From Alsobacter sp046349155 (GTDB lineage: Bacteria; Pseudomonadota; Alphaproteobacteria; Rhizobiales; Beijerinckiaceae), in NCBI GenBank assembly GCA_046349155.1, contig JAXMCW010000001.1:1364001-1428000 (forward strand): DNA of 64,000 nucleotides. The letters run 5' to 3'. Under the pieces are notes generated by a model, which saw only the letters and a program-made list of their open reading frames with translations, was not told the origin of the DNA and made no database searches. The translations under genes and the position numbers were made by a program. This document shows, in pieces, positions 15,233 through 23,631 of this stretch (positions are counted from its first letter, which is position 1; the number at the start of each line of letters is the position of its first letter).

Positions 15233-17260
15233 TCAGGCGTTGCGGGGACGCGCGAGGCGGCGGGCCGCCTCGGCGACGGCATCGCTGGTGATGCCGAATT
15301 CGCGGAACAGCACCTCGGCCGGCGCCGAGGCGCCGAAGCCGGTCATGCCGATGAAGATCCCGTCCGGGCCGAGCCAGCGGGCCCAGTCCGTGTCGAGGCC
15401 GGCCTCGACCCCGACGCGGGGCGCCGTGCCGAGCACGGCCGCGCGGTAGGCCGCGTCCTGCTCGCGGAACAGATCGAGGCAGGGCGCGGAGACCACGGCG
15501 GCGCGGATGCCCTCGCCGGCGAGCCGGCAGGAAGCTTCGAGCGCGAGGGAGACTTCCGAGCCCGTGGCCACGAGCGTCACGTCGCGCCCGCCTTCGGGCT
15601 CGACGACGACATAGGCGCCGCGCGCGGTGCGATTCTCGCTGTCCTGCGTCCGGAAGGCCGGCAACGCCTGGCGGCTGAGGCAGAGCACGGAGGGGCGGTT
15701 CTCCTCGGCGAGAGCGCAGGCCCAGGCCTCGGCCGTTTCCACGGCGTCGGCCGGGCGGAAGACGAGGAGGTTCGGAATCGCCCGCAAGGAGGCGACGTGC
15801 TCGACGGGCTGGTGCGTCGGGCCGTCCTCGCCGAGGCCGATCGAGTCGTGCGTCATGACGTGGATGACGCGCTGGCCCATCAGCGCGGCGAGGCGGATGG
15901 CCGGGCGGTTATAGTCGGCGAAGGCGAGGAATGTGCCGCCATAGGGCACGAAGCCGCCGTGCAAGGCGAGGCCGTTCATGGCCGCGGCCATGCCGTGCTC
16001 GCGAATGCCGTAATGGACGTAGCCGCCGGAGAAGTCGCCGGGCGTGACCGGCTTGTGGGACTTGGCCTTGGTCAGGTTCGAATGGGTCAGGTCGGCCGAG
16101 CCGCCGACGAGGGCCGGGAAGGCGGGCACGATGGCGTCGACCACGCGCTGGGAGGCCTGGCGGGTGGCGATCTTCGGCTTCTCCGCGGCGAACTCCGCGA
16201 CGAGGCGCTCGAGCGCCGTGCGGCAGGCCGCGGGGACGACGGGCCGCTGGCGGCCGAGCGCCTCGCGCGCGGCGGGGGAAGCTTGCGAGAGACGCGCCTT
16301 CCAGGCGGCGTGCTGGCGCCAGCCCCGGGTGCCGGCGGCCCGCCAGGCGGCGAGCACGCTCTCGGGAACGTGGAAGGCGGGATGGGGCCAGCCCAGCGCC
16401 TGGCGGGCAGCCTCGGCCTCCTCGGCCCCCAGCGGCGCGCCATGCACCTTCTCGGTGCCCTGGCGGTGGGGGGCGCCGTAGCCGATCACGGTGCGGCAGG
16501 CGATGAGGGAGGGGCGGTTCGTCTCGCGCTCGATGGCGATCGCCTCCTCGACGGCGGCGGGGTCATGGCCGTCGACCCGGCGGACCGACCAGCCGCTTGC
16601 CTCGAAGCGGGCGAGCTGGTCGTCCGAGCAGGACAGCGAGGTGGCGCCGTCGATGGAGATCGCATTGTCGTCGAAGAGCACGATGAGCTTGGAGAGGCCG
16701 AGATGGCCGGCCAGCGAGACCGCCTCGTGGCTGATGCCCTCCATCAGGCAGCCGTCGCCGGCGATCACGTAGGTGTGGTGGTCGACGAGGTCCTCGCCGA
16801 AGCGCGCCGCGGCGAGCCGTTCGGCGAGCGCCATGCCGACGGCGGTGGCAATGCCCTGGCCGAGCGGGCCGGTCGTCGTCTCGACGCCCGGGGTGTGGCC
16901 GAATTCGGGGTGGCCCGGCGTGCGCGAGCCCCATTGCCGGAACGCTTTGAGGTCGTCGATGGCGAGGTTTCCCGTGCCGGTCAGGTGGAGCAGGGCGTAA
17001 AGCAGCATGGAGCCGTGCCCGGCCGAGAGGACGAAGCGGTCGCGATCGGGCCAGGCCGGATCGGCGGCGTCGAACTTGAGGAAGCGGGTGAAGAGGATGG
17101 TCGCCACGTCGGCCATGCCCATGGGCATGCCGGGATGGCCCGACTTGGCGGCCTCGACCGCGTCGACGGCGAGGAAGCGGATGGCGTTGGCCATGTCCTT
17201 GTGCGGGACCAGCGGGATGGCCGGAACGTCGTCGGCATGGCCGTCGAGGGCTGCGCTCAT
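15233..17260 (-). CDS. cbbT: Transketolase (Calvin cycle)
   Basis: Thiamine diphosphate enzyme that transfers two-carbon units to regenerate Calvin cycle pentose phosphates. 675 residues, typical length. The cofactor motif begins GDGCLMEGISHEA (about residue 160), the N-terminal substrate region has KSGHPGMPMGMADV, and the pyrimidine-binding domain includes YGIREHGMAAAMNG (about residue 415). It lies in the middle of the cbb operon, separated from cbbP by 147 bases containing three hairpins, which may mark an RNA processing or attenuation site. Confidence 0.96.
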   Translation of the reverse strand: MSAALDGHADDVPAIPLVPHKDMANAIRFLAVDAVEAAKSGHPGMPMGMADVATILFTRFLKFDAADPAWPDRDRFVLSAGHGSMLLYALLHLTGTGNLAIDDLKAFRQWGSRTPGHPEFGHTPGVETTTGPLGQGIATAVGMALAERLAAARFGEDLVDHHTYVIAGDGCLMEGISHEAVSLAGHLGLSKLIVLFDDNAISIDGATSLSCSDDQLARFEASGWSVRRVDGHDPAAVEEAIAIERETNRPSLIACRTVIGYGAPHRQGTEKVHGAPLGAEEAEAARQALGWPHPAFHVPESVLAAWRAAGTRGWRQHAAWKARLSQASPAAREALGRQRPVVPAACRTALERLVAEFAAEKPKIATRQASQRVVDAIVPAFPALVGGSADLTHSNLTKAKSHKPVTPGDFSGGYVHYGIREHGMAAAMNGLALHGGFVPYGGTFLAFADYNRPAIRLAALMGQRVIHVMTHDSIGLGEDGPTHQPVEHVASLRAIPNLLVFRPADAVETAEAWACALAEENRPSVLCLSRQALPAFRTQDSENRTARGAYVVVEPEGGRDVTLVATGSEVSLALEASCRLAGEGIRAAVVSAPCLDLFREQDAAYRAAVLGTAPRVGVEAGLDTDWARWLGPDGIFIGMTGFGASAPAEVLFREFGITSDAVAEAARRLARPRNA

Positions 17261-17289
17261 GGGTAGGCTCCAGGCATGACGTCCCTGTC

Positions 17290-17398
17290 GACGGCGCCTG
17301 TGGCGCCGTCCTGGACGTCTTGGGTCGGGGTTGCCGGCTAGGCCGGCGGGATGCGCCTAAGGTTGTGGTGGTCTCGAAAGGCCGGGTTCCACCTTTCG
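17290..17398 (-). promoter_or_regulatory. Three hairpins in the cbbP-cbbT gap
   Basis: The 147-base gap holds three inverted repeats. At 17375-17398 a 7-bp stem (CGAAAGG/CCTTTCG) begins 10 bases after the cbbP stop. At 17333-17347 there is GCCGGC-TAG-GCCGGC. At 17290-17310 a perfect 9-bp stem, GACGGCGCC/GGCGCCGTC, has a 3-base loop. None has a T-run. They may stabilise or cleave the message between cbbFP and cbbTLS; the function is inferred. Confidence 0.45.
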
Positions 17399-17407
17399 CA
17401 GCACGCT

Positions 17408-18280
17408 TCAGGCGCGACGCTTGCGGTCGATCAGCTGCAGGATGATGGGGGTGAGGATCAATTGCATCGCGAGGTCGAGCTTGCCGCCCGGGATCACGAT
17501 GGAATTGGCCCGCGACATGAAGCTGTTGTGCAGCATCGACAGCAGATACGGGAAGTCGATGCCGCGGGGGCTGCGGAAGCGGATCACGACCATCGATTCG
17601 TCGGGGGTCGGGATCCAGCGGGCGATGAAGGGATTCGACGTGTCGACCGTCGGCACCCTCTGGAAGTTGATGTCGGTCTCGGTGAATTGCGGGCAGATGT
17701 AGTGGATGTAGTCGGGCATCCGCCGCAGGATCGTGTCGGTCACCGCCTCGGTGGAGTAGCCGCGGGCGCTTTTGTCGCGATGCAGCTTCTGGATCCATTC
17801 GAGGTTGATGACGGGAACGACGCCGATCTTGAGGTCCGCCCAGCGCGCCACGTCCACCTTGTCCGTCTTCACCGCCCCGTGCAGACCCTCGTAGAAGAGC
17901 AGGTCCGTATTGGCCGGCAGATCCGCCCAGGCCGTGAAGGTGCCGGGGGGCGAGCCGTGCAGCTCCGCCTCCTGGGCGTCATGGATGTAGTGGCGGGTGC
18001 GCCCACGTCCACGCTCGGAATAGGTCCGGAAGGTTTCCTCCAACTCTTCGAAGAGGTTGGTCTCCGGGCTGAAGTGGCTGAAGTGCTTGTTCCCGCGCTT
18101 CGCCTCCTCGGCCATCATCTGGCGCATCTCGGCGCGGTCATAGCGATGGAAGGCGTCGCCCTCGATATAGGCGGCCTCGATGTTCTCGCGGCGGAAGATC
18201 TGGGCGAAGGTGTTCTTCACCGAGGTCGTGCCCGCGCCGGACGAACCGGTGATCGAGATGATGGGATGCTTGACGGACAT
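17408..18280 (-). CDS. cbbP: Phosphoribulokinase
   Basis: Calvin-cycle-specific kinase that makes ribulose 1,5-bisphosphate from ribulose 5-phosphate and ATP. 290 residues, the bacterial octameric class I type. The P-loop is ITGSSGAGTTSVKNTF (about residue 9); further on are EGDAFHRYDR and FYEGLHGAVKTD with the catalytic region. It lies 54 bases downstream of cbbF and is almost certainly co-transcribed. Bacterial enzymes of this class are usually activated by NADH and inhibited by AMP. Confidence 0.97.
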   Translation of the reverse strand: MSVKHPIISITGSSGAGTTSVKNTFAQIFRRENIEAAYIEGDAFHRYDRAEMRQMMAEEAKRGNKHFSHFSPETNLFEELEETFRTYSERGRGRTRHYIHDAQEAELHGSPPGTFTAWADLPANTDLLFYEGLHGAVKTDKVDVARWADLKIGVVPVINLEWIQKLHRDKSARGYSTEAVTDTILRRMPDYIHYICPQFTETDINFQRVPTVDTSNPFIARWIPTPDESMVVIRFRSPRGIDFPYLLSMLHNSFMSRANSIVIPGGKLDLAMQLILTPIILQLIDRKRRA

Positions 18281-18334
18281 GGCCGGCGCTCTCTTCTCGC
18301 TCGGTAGTCTTGGCTAGCTCGGACGTGCCGGCGT

Positions 18335-19378
18335 TCAGGAGCGAAACAGGCCGCGCCGTGCGAAGAGCGGCGAGGCCTCGTTGCCCGTGACCGGGCTGCG
18401 GTACAGCCCCTCGACGCGCTCCACCTTGTCGCGCGAGCCGAAGATCAGCGGCACGCGCTGGTGCAAGGTCGTGGCGCAGACGTCGAGCACCCGCTCGCGC
18501 CCGGTGGAGGCCTTGCCGCCGGCCTGCTCGACCAGGAACGCCATGGGATGCCCCTCGTAGACGAGGCGCAGGCGGCCATTGCGGTAGGCCGTGCGCTGGT
18601 CGGAGGGGTAAAGGTAGATGCCGCCCCGGTTGAGGATGCGGACCGCGTCGGCGACGAGGCAGCCGAGCCAGCGCATGTTGAAGTCCGTGCCCCGCACGCC
18701 GGAGGACCCCTGGATGCAGTCATCCACATAGGTCCGAACGGGATCGTCCCAATGGCGGTAGTTGGAGGCGTTGATCGCGTATTCGCGCACCCCCTCGGGC
18801 ATGCGGAGGTTGGACTTCACCAGCCGGAACACGCTGTCGCGCCGGTCCAGCGTGAAAATGTCGACGCCCTGGCCGTGGCTCAGCACGAGGCTGGTCTGCG
18901 GGCCGTAGACGGCGAAGCCGGCGGCGCGCTGGCGGGTGCCGGGGCCGCCGAACGGGCCGAGGCCGGCAGGGCCCACCGGGCCCGATGGCACGACGGAAAA
19001 GATGGTGCCGATCGTCAGGTTGGTGTCGATGTTGTTGGATCCGTCCAGCGGGTCGACCGCCACCGAGAGCGGTGCATCGGGATCGAGCGTGACGATGTCC
19101 TCCGATTCCTCGGAGGCGTAGTGCGCGACGGGCGCGGAGGCCAGGGCCGCCTGGAGGGCCTGGTCGCAGAACAGGTCGAGCGCCTTCTGGACGTCGCCGT
19201 CGCTGTTCGTCCCCGTGGCCTCGTCCATCCGGCCTTCCAGAAGGCCGTGGGACACGCGCTCGGAAATGGCGATGGCGGCGTCAGCGATGGCGCTGAGAAC
19301 CTGCACGAGCGGGGCCTTCTCGGGCTCCGCCTCGATCAGGGCGGCGCAATAGTGGTGGAAAGCCTGGTGGCCCGACAT
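18335..19378 (-). CDS. cbbF: Fructose-1,6-bisphosphatase class I (first gene of the cbb operon)
   Basis: Removes the 1-phosphate from fructose 1,6-bisphosphate, and in Calvin operons often also acts on sedoheptulose bisphosphate. 347 residues. The metal site is VDPLDGSNNIDTN (about residue 113), and the substrate-binding region includes SNLRMPEGVREYAINASNY and GGIYLYPSD. It is the first gene of the leftward operon and is divergent from cbbR, with a 137-base shared promoter region. Confidence 0.96.
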   Translation of the reverse strand: MSGHQAFHHYCAALIEAEPEKAPLVQVLSAIADAAIAISERVSHGLLEGRMDEATGTNSDGDVQKALDLFCDQALQAALASAPVAHYASEESEDIVTLDPDAPLSVAVDPLDGSNNIDTNLTIGTIFSVVPSGPVGPAGLGPFGGPGTRQRAAGFAVYGPQTSLVLSHGQGVDIFTLDRRDSVFRLVKSNLRMPEGVREYAINASNYRHWDDPVRTYVDDCIQGSSGVRGTDFNMRWLGCLVADAVRILNRGGIYLYPSDQRTAYRNGRLRLVYEGHPMAFLVEQAGGKASTGRERVLDVCATTLHQRVPLIFGSRDKVERVEGLYRSPVTGNEASPLFARRGLFRS

Positions 19379-19515
19379 GGTCGCGTCCTCGTGCCTCGCC
19401 GGTGGATCTTGGCGTCCGTTTCGGCCGATGGGCCGCCGTTCGAGACAGGGGCATCTTGACGCAGCTTCGCCGATAACAAAAATTCGGATTTCTTCGGTGC
19501 CGCGAAAGAAAAACT
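19379..19515. promoter_or_regulatory. Divergent cbbF/cbbR control region
   Basis: This 137-base interval separates the cbbF and cbbR starts. It contains an A+T-rich island at about 19480-19500, in which CCGA-TAACAAAAAT-TCGG forms an inverted repeat, in otherwise G+C-rich DNA. CbbR regulators bind A+T-rich LysR-type sites in just this position, so this is the likely operator. I could not fix the exact T-N11-A boxes or a firm -35/-10 pair. Confidence 0.55.
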
Positions 19516-20544
19516 ATGGCCACAGGCATCCGGCAGATCTCCATGCGGCAATTGCGGGCGCTCGCCGCGGTGGCCCGCAGCCGCAGCGTCACGGACGCCG
19601 CGAAGAAGCTCAACCTGACGCAACCCGCGGTGACACTCCAGCTCAACAACCTCGAGGACCTGGCGGGGTTGCCTATCCTGCAGCGGACGCCCGAGGGCAT
19701 GGTGCTGACGGAGGCGGGCGAGGCGATCCTTCAACTGCACGATCGGGTCGACGCGGCCGTGGACGAATGCTCGACCGCGCTCGACATGCTGAAGGGCCTC
19801 ACGGGCGGGCGGGTCGCGATCGGGGCCGTCAGCACGGCGAAATACTTCGCGCCCTTCGTCATCGCGGCGTTCAGCCGTCGGCACCCCGCGATCGACCTCA
19901 AGCTCACCATCGGCAACCGGGAAGACGTGTTGCAGGGCCTGCGTGACTATGCGCTGGACCTCGCCATCACCGGCCGTCCCCCGGAGGACATCGCCCTGGA
20001 GCGCCGGCTGATCGGACCCCACCCCCACGTGATCATCGGCCCGGCCGACCACCCGCTGCTCACACGGGAGGGGCTGACGGTGAAGGATCTGGCGGGGGAG
20101 ACCTTCATCATCCGCGAGCCCGGGTCCGGGACGCGCGCGCTGATGGAAAGCCTGTTCGCTGACGCAGGCTTCACGCCCAATATCGGCATGGAGATCAGCA
20201 GCAACGAGACGATCAAGCAGGCCGTGATGGCGGGGCTTGGCGTCGCCTTCATCTCCGGCCACACGGTCGCGAGCGAATTGCAGGACGGCCGGCTGGCGGT
20301 TCTACCCGTGAAGGGCCTGCCATTGATGCGGCAATGGTTCGTGGTGCGCCGCCTGGACAAGGCGATGCTGCCGCCGCACGGCGTGCTCATGGATTTCATC
20401 GGAGCGGAGGCGTCGCACTTCCTGCCGGTGCTGGCCGCCGAGCACGAAAAAGACCCCGAGGCGCAAGGCGCCGCAGGGCGGAAAAGGCCGGTGCAACCAG
20501 TGGATTTCGAGGCGAAGAGCTTCCCGACCGATGGAGCCGCGTGA
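19516..20544 (+). CDS. cbbR: CbbR, LysR-type activator of the Calvin operon
   Basis: Transcription regulator that senses Calvin cycle or cellular energy metabolites and activates the divergent cbb operon. 342 residues. The N-terminal winged helix includes SRSVTDAAKKLNLTQPAVT (about residues 24-42), followed by a linker helix and a two-lobed effector domain with GAVSTAKYFAPFVIAAF and REPGSGTRALMES. It is transcribed away from cbbF, the standard arrangement. The C-terminal tail beyond about residue 305 is longer than usual and rich in charged residues. Confidence 0.95.
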   Translation: MATGIRQISMRQLRALAAVARSRSVTDAAKKLNLTQPAVTLQLNNLEDLAGLPILQRTPEGMVLTEAGEAILQLHDRVDAAVDECSTALDMLKGLTGGRVAIGAVSTAKYFAPFVIAAFSRRHPAIDLKLTIGNREDVLQGLRDYALDLAITGRPPEDIALERRLIGPHPHVIIGPADHPLLTREGLTVKDLAGETFIIREPGSGTRALMESLFADAGFTPNIGMEISSNETIKQAVMAGLGVAFISGHTVASELQDGRLAVLPVKGLPLMRQWFVVRRLDKAMLPPHGVLMDFIGAEASHFLPVLAAEHEKDPEAQGAAGRKRPVQPVDFEAKSFPTDGAA

Positions 20545-20573
20545 GGCGCGCGGACGGGCGCGTCGGGGAATGT

Positions 20574-20598
20574 GCCGGCTTTCCCGAGGAAAGCCGGC
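20574..20598. terminator. Bidirectional hairpin between cbbR and flp1
   Basis: A perfect 11-bp stem, GCCGGCTTTCC with GGAAAGCCGGC, and a CGA loop lies between the convergent cbbR and pilin stops. The position suggests a shared terminator, although no T-run follows. Confidence 0.6.
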
Positions 20599-20608
20599 GC
20601 AGTTCCGG

Positions 20609-20779
20609 TCAGTTGGCGTTCTTCACCGCGTCGCCGATCGTGTTGTAGGTCGTCTGAAGGTTGGTCTTCAGCGACGTCAGGGCGGTGATGAGGCCGACCG
20701 ACACGATCGCGGCGATCAGGCCGTACTCGATCGCGGTGGCGCCGGACTCGTCCTTGAAGAACTTCTTGATGAGAGACAT
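20609..20779 (-). CDS. Flp/Fap-type (type IVb) pilin, copy 1
   Basis: 56-residue prepilin of the Tad pilus family. A short basic leader (SLIKKFFKDESG) is followed by the prepilin peptidase site and the Flp motif ATAIEYGLIAAIVSVGLI, then a hydrophilic tail ending VKNAN. Cleavage is expected after the Gly at residue 13. The start at 20779 has AAGGA 8 bases upstream. The last 43 residues match the second pilin near 27100 at all but two positions, and 112 bases of DNA are identical. No tad/cpa assembly genes are in the window. Confidence 0.92.
   Translation of the reverse strand: MSLIKKFFKDESGATAIEYGLIAAIVSVGLITALTSLKTNLQTTYNTIGDAVKNAN
20633..20744. repeat. 112-base perfect inverted repeat, left copy
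   Basis: This stretch is the exact reverse complement of 27052-27163 over all 112 bases. It covers the mature part of the pilin gene from the cleavage-site Gly almost to the C-terminus. Codons on either side differ, so identity ends sharply inside the genes. Confidence 0.9.
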
Positions 20780-21059
20780 GGCGGGCTTCCTTCTGTGAAC
20801 CAGCAGAAAGCAACGTAGCCGTAACTTCTGATTCCAAAGTTTATAACAGCACTCAATTGTACAATTTCGCTGGACTGCGAAAATACGGTAAACCACGAGT
20901 GAAAAACGCCCGGTCCCCATGGCTGCGAGTTGCTGGTCCATTCCAGGACTGCGTGCGGACATCAGTAGAAACGAAAAAATAACGCGACGAACGACTTGGT
21001 CAACGAGATTTAACCCTTCAAACGACTAATCGTCATGTCAAGTTTCTGGGCCACGGCGC
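20780..21059 (-). promoter_or_regulatory. A+T-rich upstream region of pilin copy 1
   Basis: 280 bases without a gene between the pilin start and the stop of the LLM oxidoreductase gene. It is clearly richer in A+T than the rest of the window. It contains a perfect 12-base palindrome, AATTGTACAATT (20855-20866), and on the minus strand a TATAAA-like box about 25-30 bases nearer the pilin gene. The low G+C and the palindrome suggest a regulated promoter. No protein-coding frame is apparent. Confidence 0.5.
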
Positions 21060-22124
21060 TCATGGGGTCGCGGGATTTGCCCCGGGGGCGTGACCGGCGC
21101 CGATCGCCTTGCGCACCGCGGGCGCGACGACTTGGCCAAGAAGCTCCATGGACCGCATGAGCGCGGATCGCGGCAGCGGGCCGAGGCTCATCTGCATGAG
21201 GAAACGGTCGTGCCGGAAGTGCTCATGGTGGGCCAGGATCTTGTCGATGACCTGCTGCGGGCTGCCTACCAGCAGGTGTCCGTCGGCCGCGATGCCTCGG
21301 TCGAACTGGGCGACGGAGAGGGGCGGCCAGCCACGCTCGCGTCCGATGCGACTCATGACCTCCTCGTAGGGCGGCCAGAACGCCTCCCGGGCCGCCTGGG
21401 ACGTGTCGGCGATGAAGCCGTGGGCGTTGATGCCGACCTTGAGCCGCGCGGGATCCTGTCCCGCGCGGCGCCCCGCCTCGCGGTAGAGATCCACGAGCGG
21501 CGCGAAACGGGCCGGTTCGCCGCCGATGATCGCCACGGCCAGCGGCAGGCCGAGCGAGCCGGCCCGCGCCACCGACTGGGGCGTGCCGCCCACCGCGATC
21601 CAGACCGGGAGCTCGCCCTCGGGCCTCGGGTACACGCCGCGGCGCCGGATTGCAGGACGATGGCCGCCGCGCCAGTCCACGAGCTCGGACTCGCGCAGGG
21701 CGAGCAGCAGTTCGAGGTTCTCGGAGAAGAGCTCGTCATAGTCGTCGAGGCTCTGCCCGAAGAGCGGGAAGGACTCGATGAACGAGCCGCGGCCCGCCAT
21801 GATCTCGGCGCGCCCGCCCGAGATCAGGTCCAGGGTCGCGAAGTGCTGGAAGACGCGAACGGGATCTTCCGAGCTGAGCACCGTCACCGCGCTCGTCAGC
21901 CGGATGCGGCGCGTTCGTTCCGCGGCGGCGGCCAGGACGATGGCCGGCGCGGAGACGGCATAGTCGGGGCGGTGATGCTCGCCGACGCCGAACACGTCGA
22001 GCCCGACCTGGTCGGCGAAGGCGATCTCTTCGACGAGATCGCGAAGCCTCTGCGCGGGCCCTACGCGAAGGCCGGTCAGGGGATCGGTCGTCGTCTCGCC
22101 AAAAGTGTAGACGCCGAATTGCAT
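21060..22124 (-). CDS. LLM-class flavin-dependent oxidoreductase
   Basis: 354-residue bacterial luciferase-like TIM-barrel protein, likely an FMN-dependent monooxygenase. Family features are FGVYTFGETTTDP at the start, FGVGEHHRPDYAVSAPAIVLAA (residues about 46-67), a flavin-phosphate region around GRGSFIESFPLFG, and VGSPQQVIDKILAHHE near the C-terminus. It lies 21 bases downstream of bchG on the same strand and is probably co-transcribed with it. Its substrate is unknown. Members of this subgroup are usually annotated only as LLM oxidoreductases. Confidence 0.88.
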   Translation of the reverse strand: MQFGVYTFGETTTDPLTGLRVGPAQRLRDLVEEIAFADQVGLDVFGVGEHHRPDYAVSAPAIVLAAAAERTRRIRLTSAVTVLSSEDPVRVFQHFATLDLISGGRAEIMAGRGSFIESFPLFGQSLDDYDELFSENLELLLALRESELVDWRGGHRPAIRRRGVYPRPEGELPVWIAVGGTPQSVARAGSLGLPLAVAIIGGEPARFAPLVDLYREAGRRAGQDPARLKVGINAHGFIADTSQAAREAFWPPYEEVMSRIGRERGWPPLSVAQFDRGIAADGHLLVGSPQQVIDKILAHHEHFRHDRFLMQMSLGPLPRSALMRSMELLGQVVAPAVRKAIGAGHAPGANPATP

Positions 22125-22145
22125 GGCGTTGTGTCCTGCCCGTGC

Positions 22146-23096
22146 TCAGCCGCGGATGGCGAAAGCGCTGACCAGCATGCCCAGCACGAAAAGCGGCACG
22201 CCGAACCCGCTGTAGAACAGCGCCTGTGCAACCGGGGCGCGCAGGAACCGCTGCATCAGCACGATCTGGCCTGCCAGAAGCGCGCCAATCACCGCGGCGG
22301 AGATCACGTGGCCCCAGCCAGCGAGGAGCGCGATCACGACAACCTGCGGCAACGCCATCACGAGGCACGCCACCAACGCGGCGCGGTCTGCGCCGAGCTG
22401 GACGGGGAGGGAGCGGATGCCCATCTGGGCGTCGCCCTTGATCGACTTGAAGTCGTTGAGCGTCATGATCCCATGCGCGCCCAGGCTGTAGAGGCCGGCG
22501 AGAAGCAGGGATGGCCACGGGGGCAGCGCACCGCCGAGCATGGCGGCCGCGCCGGTGACCCAGGCGAGACCCTCGTAGGCGAGCCCGCAGGCCGCATTGC
22601 CCCACCAGCCGTTCTGCTTGAGCCGGACCGGAGGGGCGCTGTAGGCCCATGCGAGGACGAGGCCGAGCACGGTCGCGGCCAGCACCCAGGCTCCGAGGGT
22701 GGAGGCCACCAGCAGCGAGAGAACCGTCCAGATCACCGCGATGTAGAAGCCCCAGCGGCCGGGAATGCGGCCGGAGGGGATGGGGCGGTGCGGTTCGTTG
22801 ATGGCGTCGACGTCACGGTCGTACCAGTCGTTGATGGCCTGGCTCATGGCGCAGACGAGGGGACCGGCGAGAACGACGCCCGTGAGCGCGATGCGCCAGT
22901 TCTCGGTCACCGGGACGCCGGAGGAGACCACGCCGCAGCCGAAGGCCCACATGGGCGGAAACCATGTGACGGGCTTGAGCAGCTCCAGCACCGCCCGAGG
23001 CTGGGGCAGCGAAGCGGGACCAGGCATGAGAGCGGGCTCTCGCCCCGCGAGGTCCTGCCCGGTCGGATCTTGGCTCGTCGGAATCTGGCTGGTCAT
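22146..23096 (-). CDS. bchG: Bacteriochlorophyll/chlorophyll synthase
   Basis: Integral membrane prenyltransferase of the UbiA family that esterifies bacteriochlorophyllide a with geranylgeranyl or phytyl diphosphate. 316 residues with about eight membrane segments. The diphosphate-binding motif is NDWYDRDVDAINEPHRPIPS (about residue 98), and the N-terminal KPVTWFPPMWAFGCG is diagnostic of BchG/ChlG. The second Asp-rich region is NDFKSIKGD. The start at 23096 (ATG) is preferred to a GTG at 23135, but neither has a strong ribosome site. No other photosynthesis gene is in the window. Confidence 0.93.
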   Translation of the reverse strand: MTSQIPTSQDPTGQDLAGREPALMPGPASLPQPRAVLELLKPVTWFPPMWAFGCGVVSSGVPVTENWRIALTGVVLAGPLVCAMSQAINDWYDRDVDAINEPHRPIPSGRIPGRWGFYIAVIWTVLSLLVASTLGAWVLAATVLGLVLAWAYSAPPVRLKQNGWWGNAACGLAYEGLAWVTGAAAMLGGALPPWPSLLLAGLYSLGAHGIMTLNDFKSIKGDAQMGIRSLPVQLGADRAALVACLVMALPQVVVIALLAGWGHVISAAVIGALLAGQIVLMQRFLRAPVAQALFYSGFGVPLFVLGMLVSAFAIRG

Positions 23097-23235
23097 GCGG
23101 TGTCGTGCGGCGCGTCGGTCGCCCGCATTCTTCACCGTCGCGCCTGCGAGGGCACGCAGAAAATGCTGGCGCCTGCGTCGGGGCGCCCGCGCGCGTGGCG
23201 CCGGTGGCGTGCGGTCCCGGCCGTCCGCGTGCTGC

Positions 23236-23631
23236 TCAGGCGGCGCGGACCGTCCGGCAGGCCGAGAGAATGCGCTGGCGCAGCACCTGCTCGCTGAAGG
23301 GCTTGACGAGATAGTCGCTCACCCCCGCGGCGGTGGCCTGGGCCGCATAGTCGGCCTGTTCGCTCGCCGTCACCAGGATGAAGGGAAGGTCGGCGTAGCG
23401 CTTCTCCGCGCGCACCATCTTCAGGAACTCGAGCCCGTTGAGCGGCTCCATGTTCCAGTCGGAGATGACGAGGCCATAGGTCTGCCTCTGCATCTGCGCC
23501 AGGGCCTGGTGCACGTCCGCCGCCTCGTCGACGTCGTCGAAGCCGAGCCGCGTGAGAAGGCTGCGCATGATGCGGCGCATCGCAGCATAGTCGTCGACGA
23601 CGAGGATCCTCAGACGCGGGTCGCTCGACAT
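23236..23631 (-). CDS. CheY-like single-domain response regulator
   Basis: 131-residue receiver domain without an output domain. It shows the acidic pair in ILVVDDYAAMRR, the phosphorylated Asp in GLVISDWNMEPLNG (about residue 57), the Thr in PFILVTASEQ and the Lys in YLVKPFSE. GGAGG lies 5 bases before the start at 23631. It lies upstream of bchG on the same strand, but 139 bases apart. DWNMEPLNG is typical of CheY-type regulators from alphaproteobacteria. Its cognate kinase is unknown; the HWE kinase 1.7 kb away is only a positional candidate. Confidence 0.92.
   Translation of the reverse strand: MSSDPRLRILVVDDYAAMRRIMRSLLTRLGFDDVDEAADVHQALAQMQRQTYGLVISDWNMEPLNGLEFLKMVRAEKRYADLPFILVTASEQADYAAQATAAGVSDYLVKPFSEQVLRQRILSACRTVRAA

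Noticed and set aside
21090..23297. 735-codon plus-strand frame
   Set aside because: It is antisense to the LLM oxidoreductase and bchG, both of which show clear family motifs.
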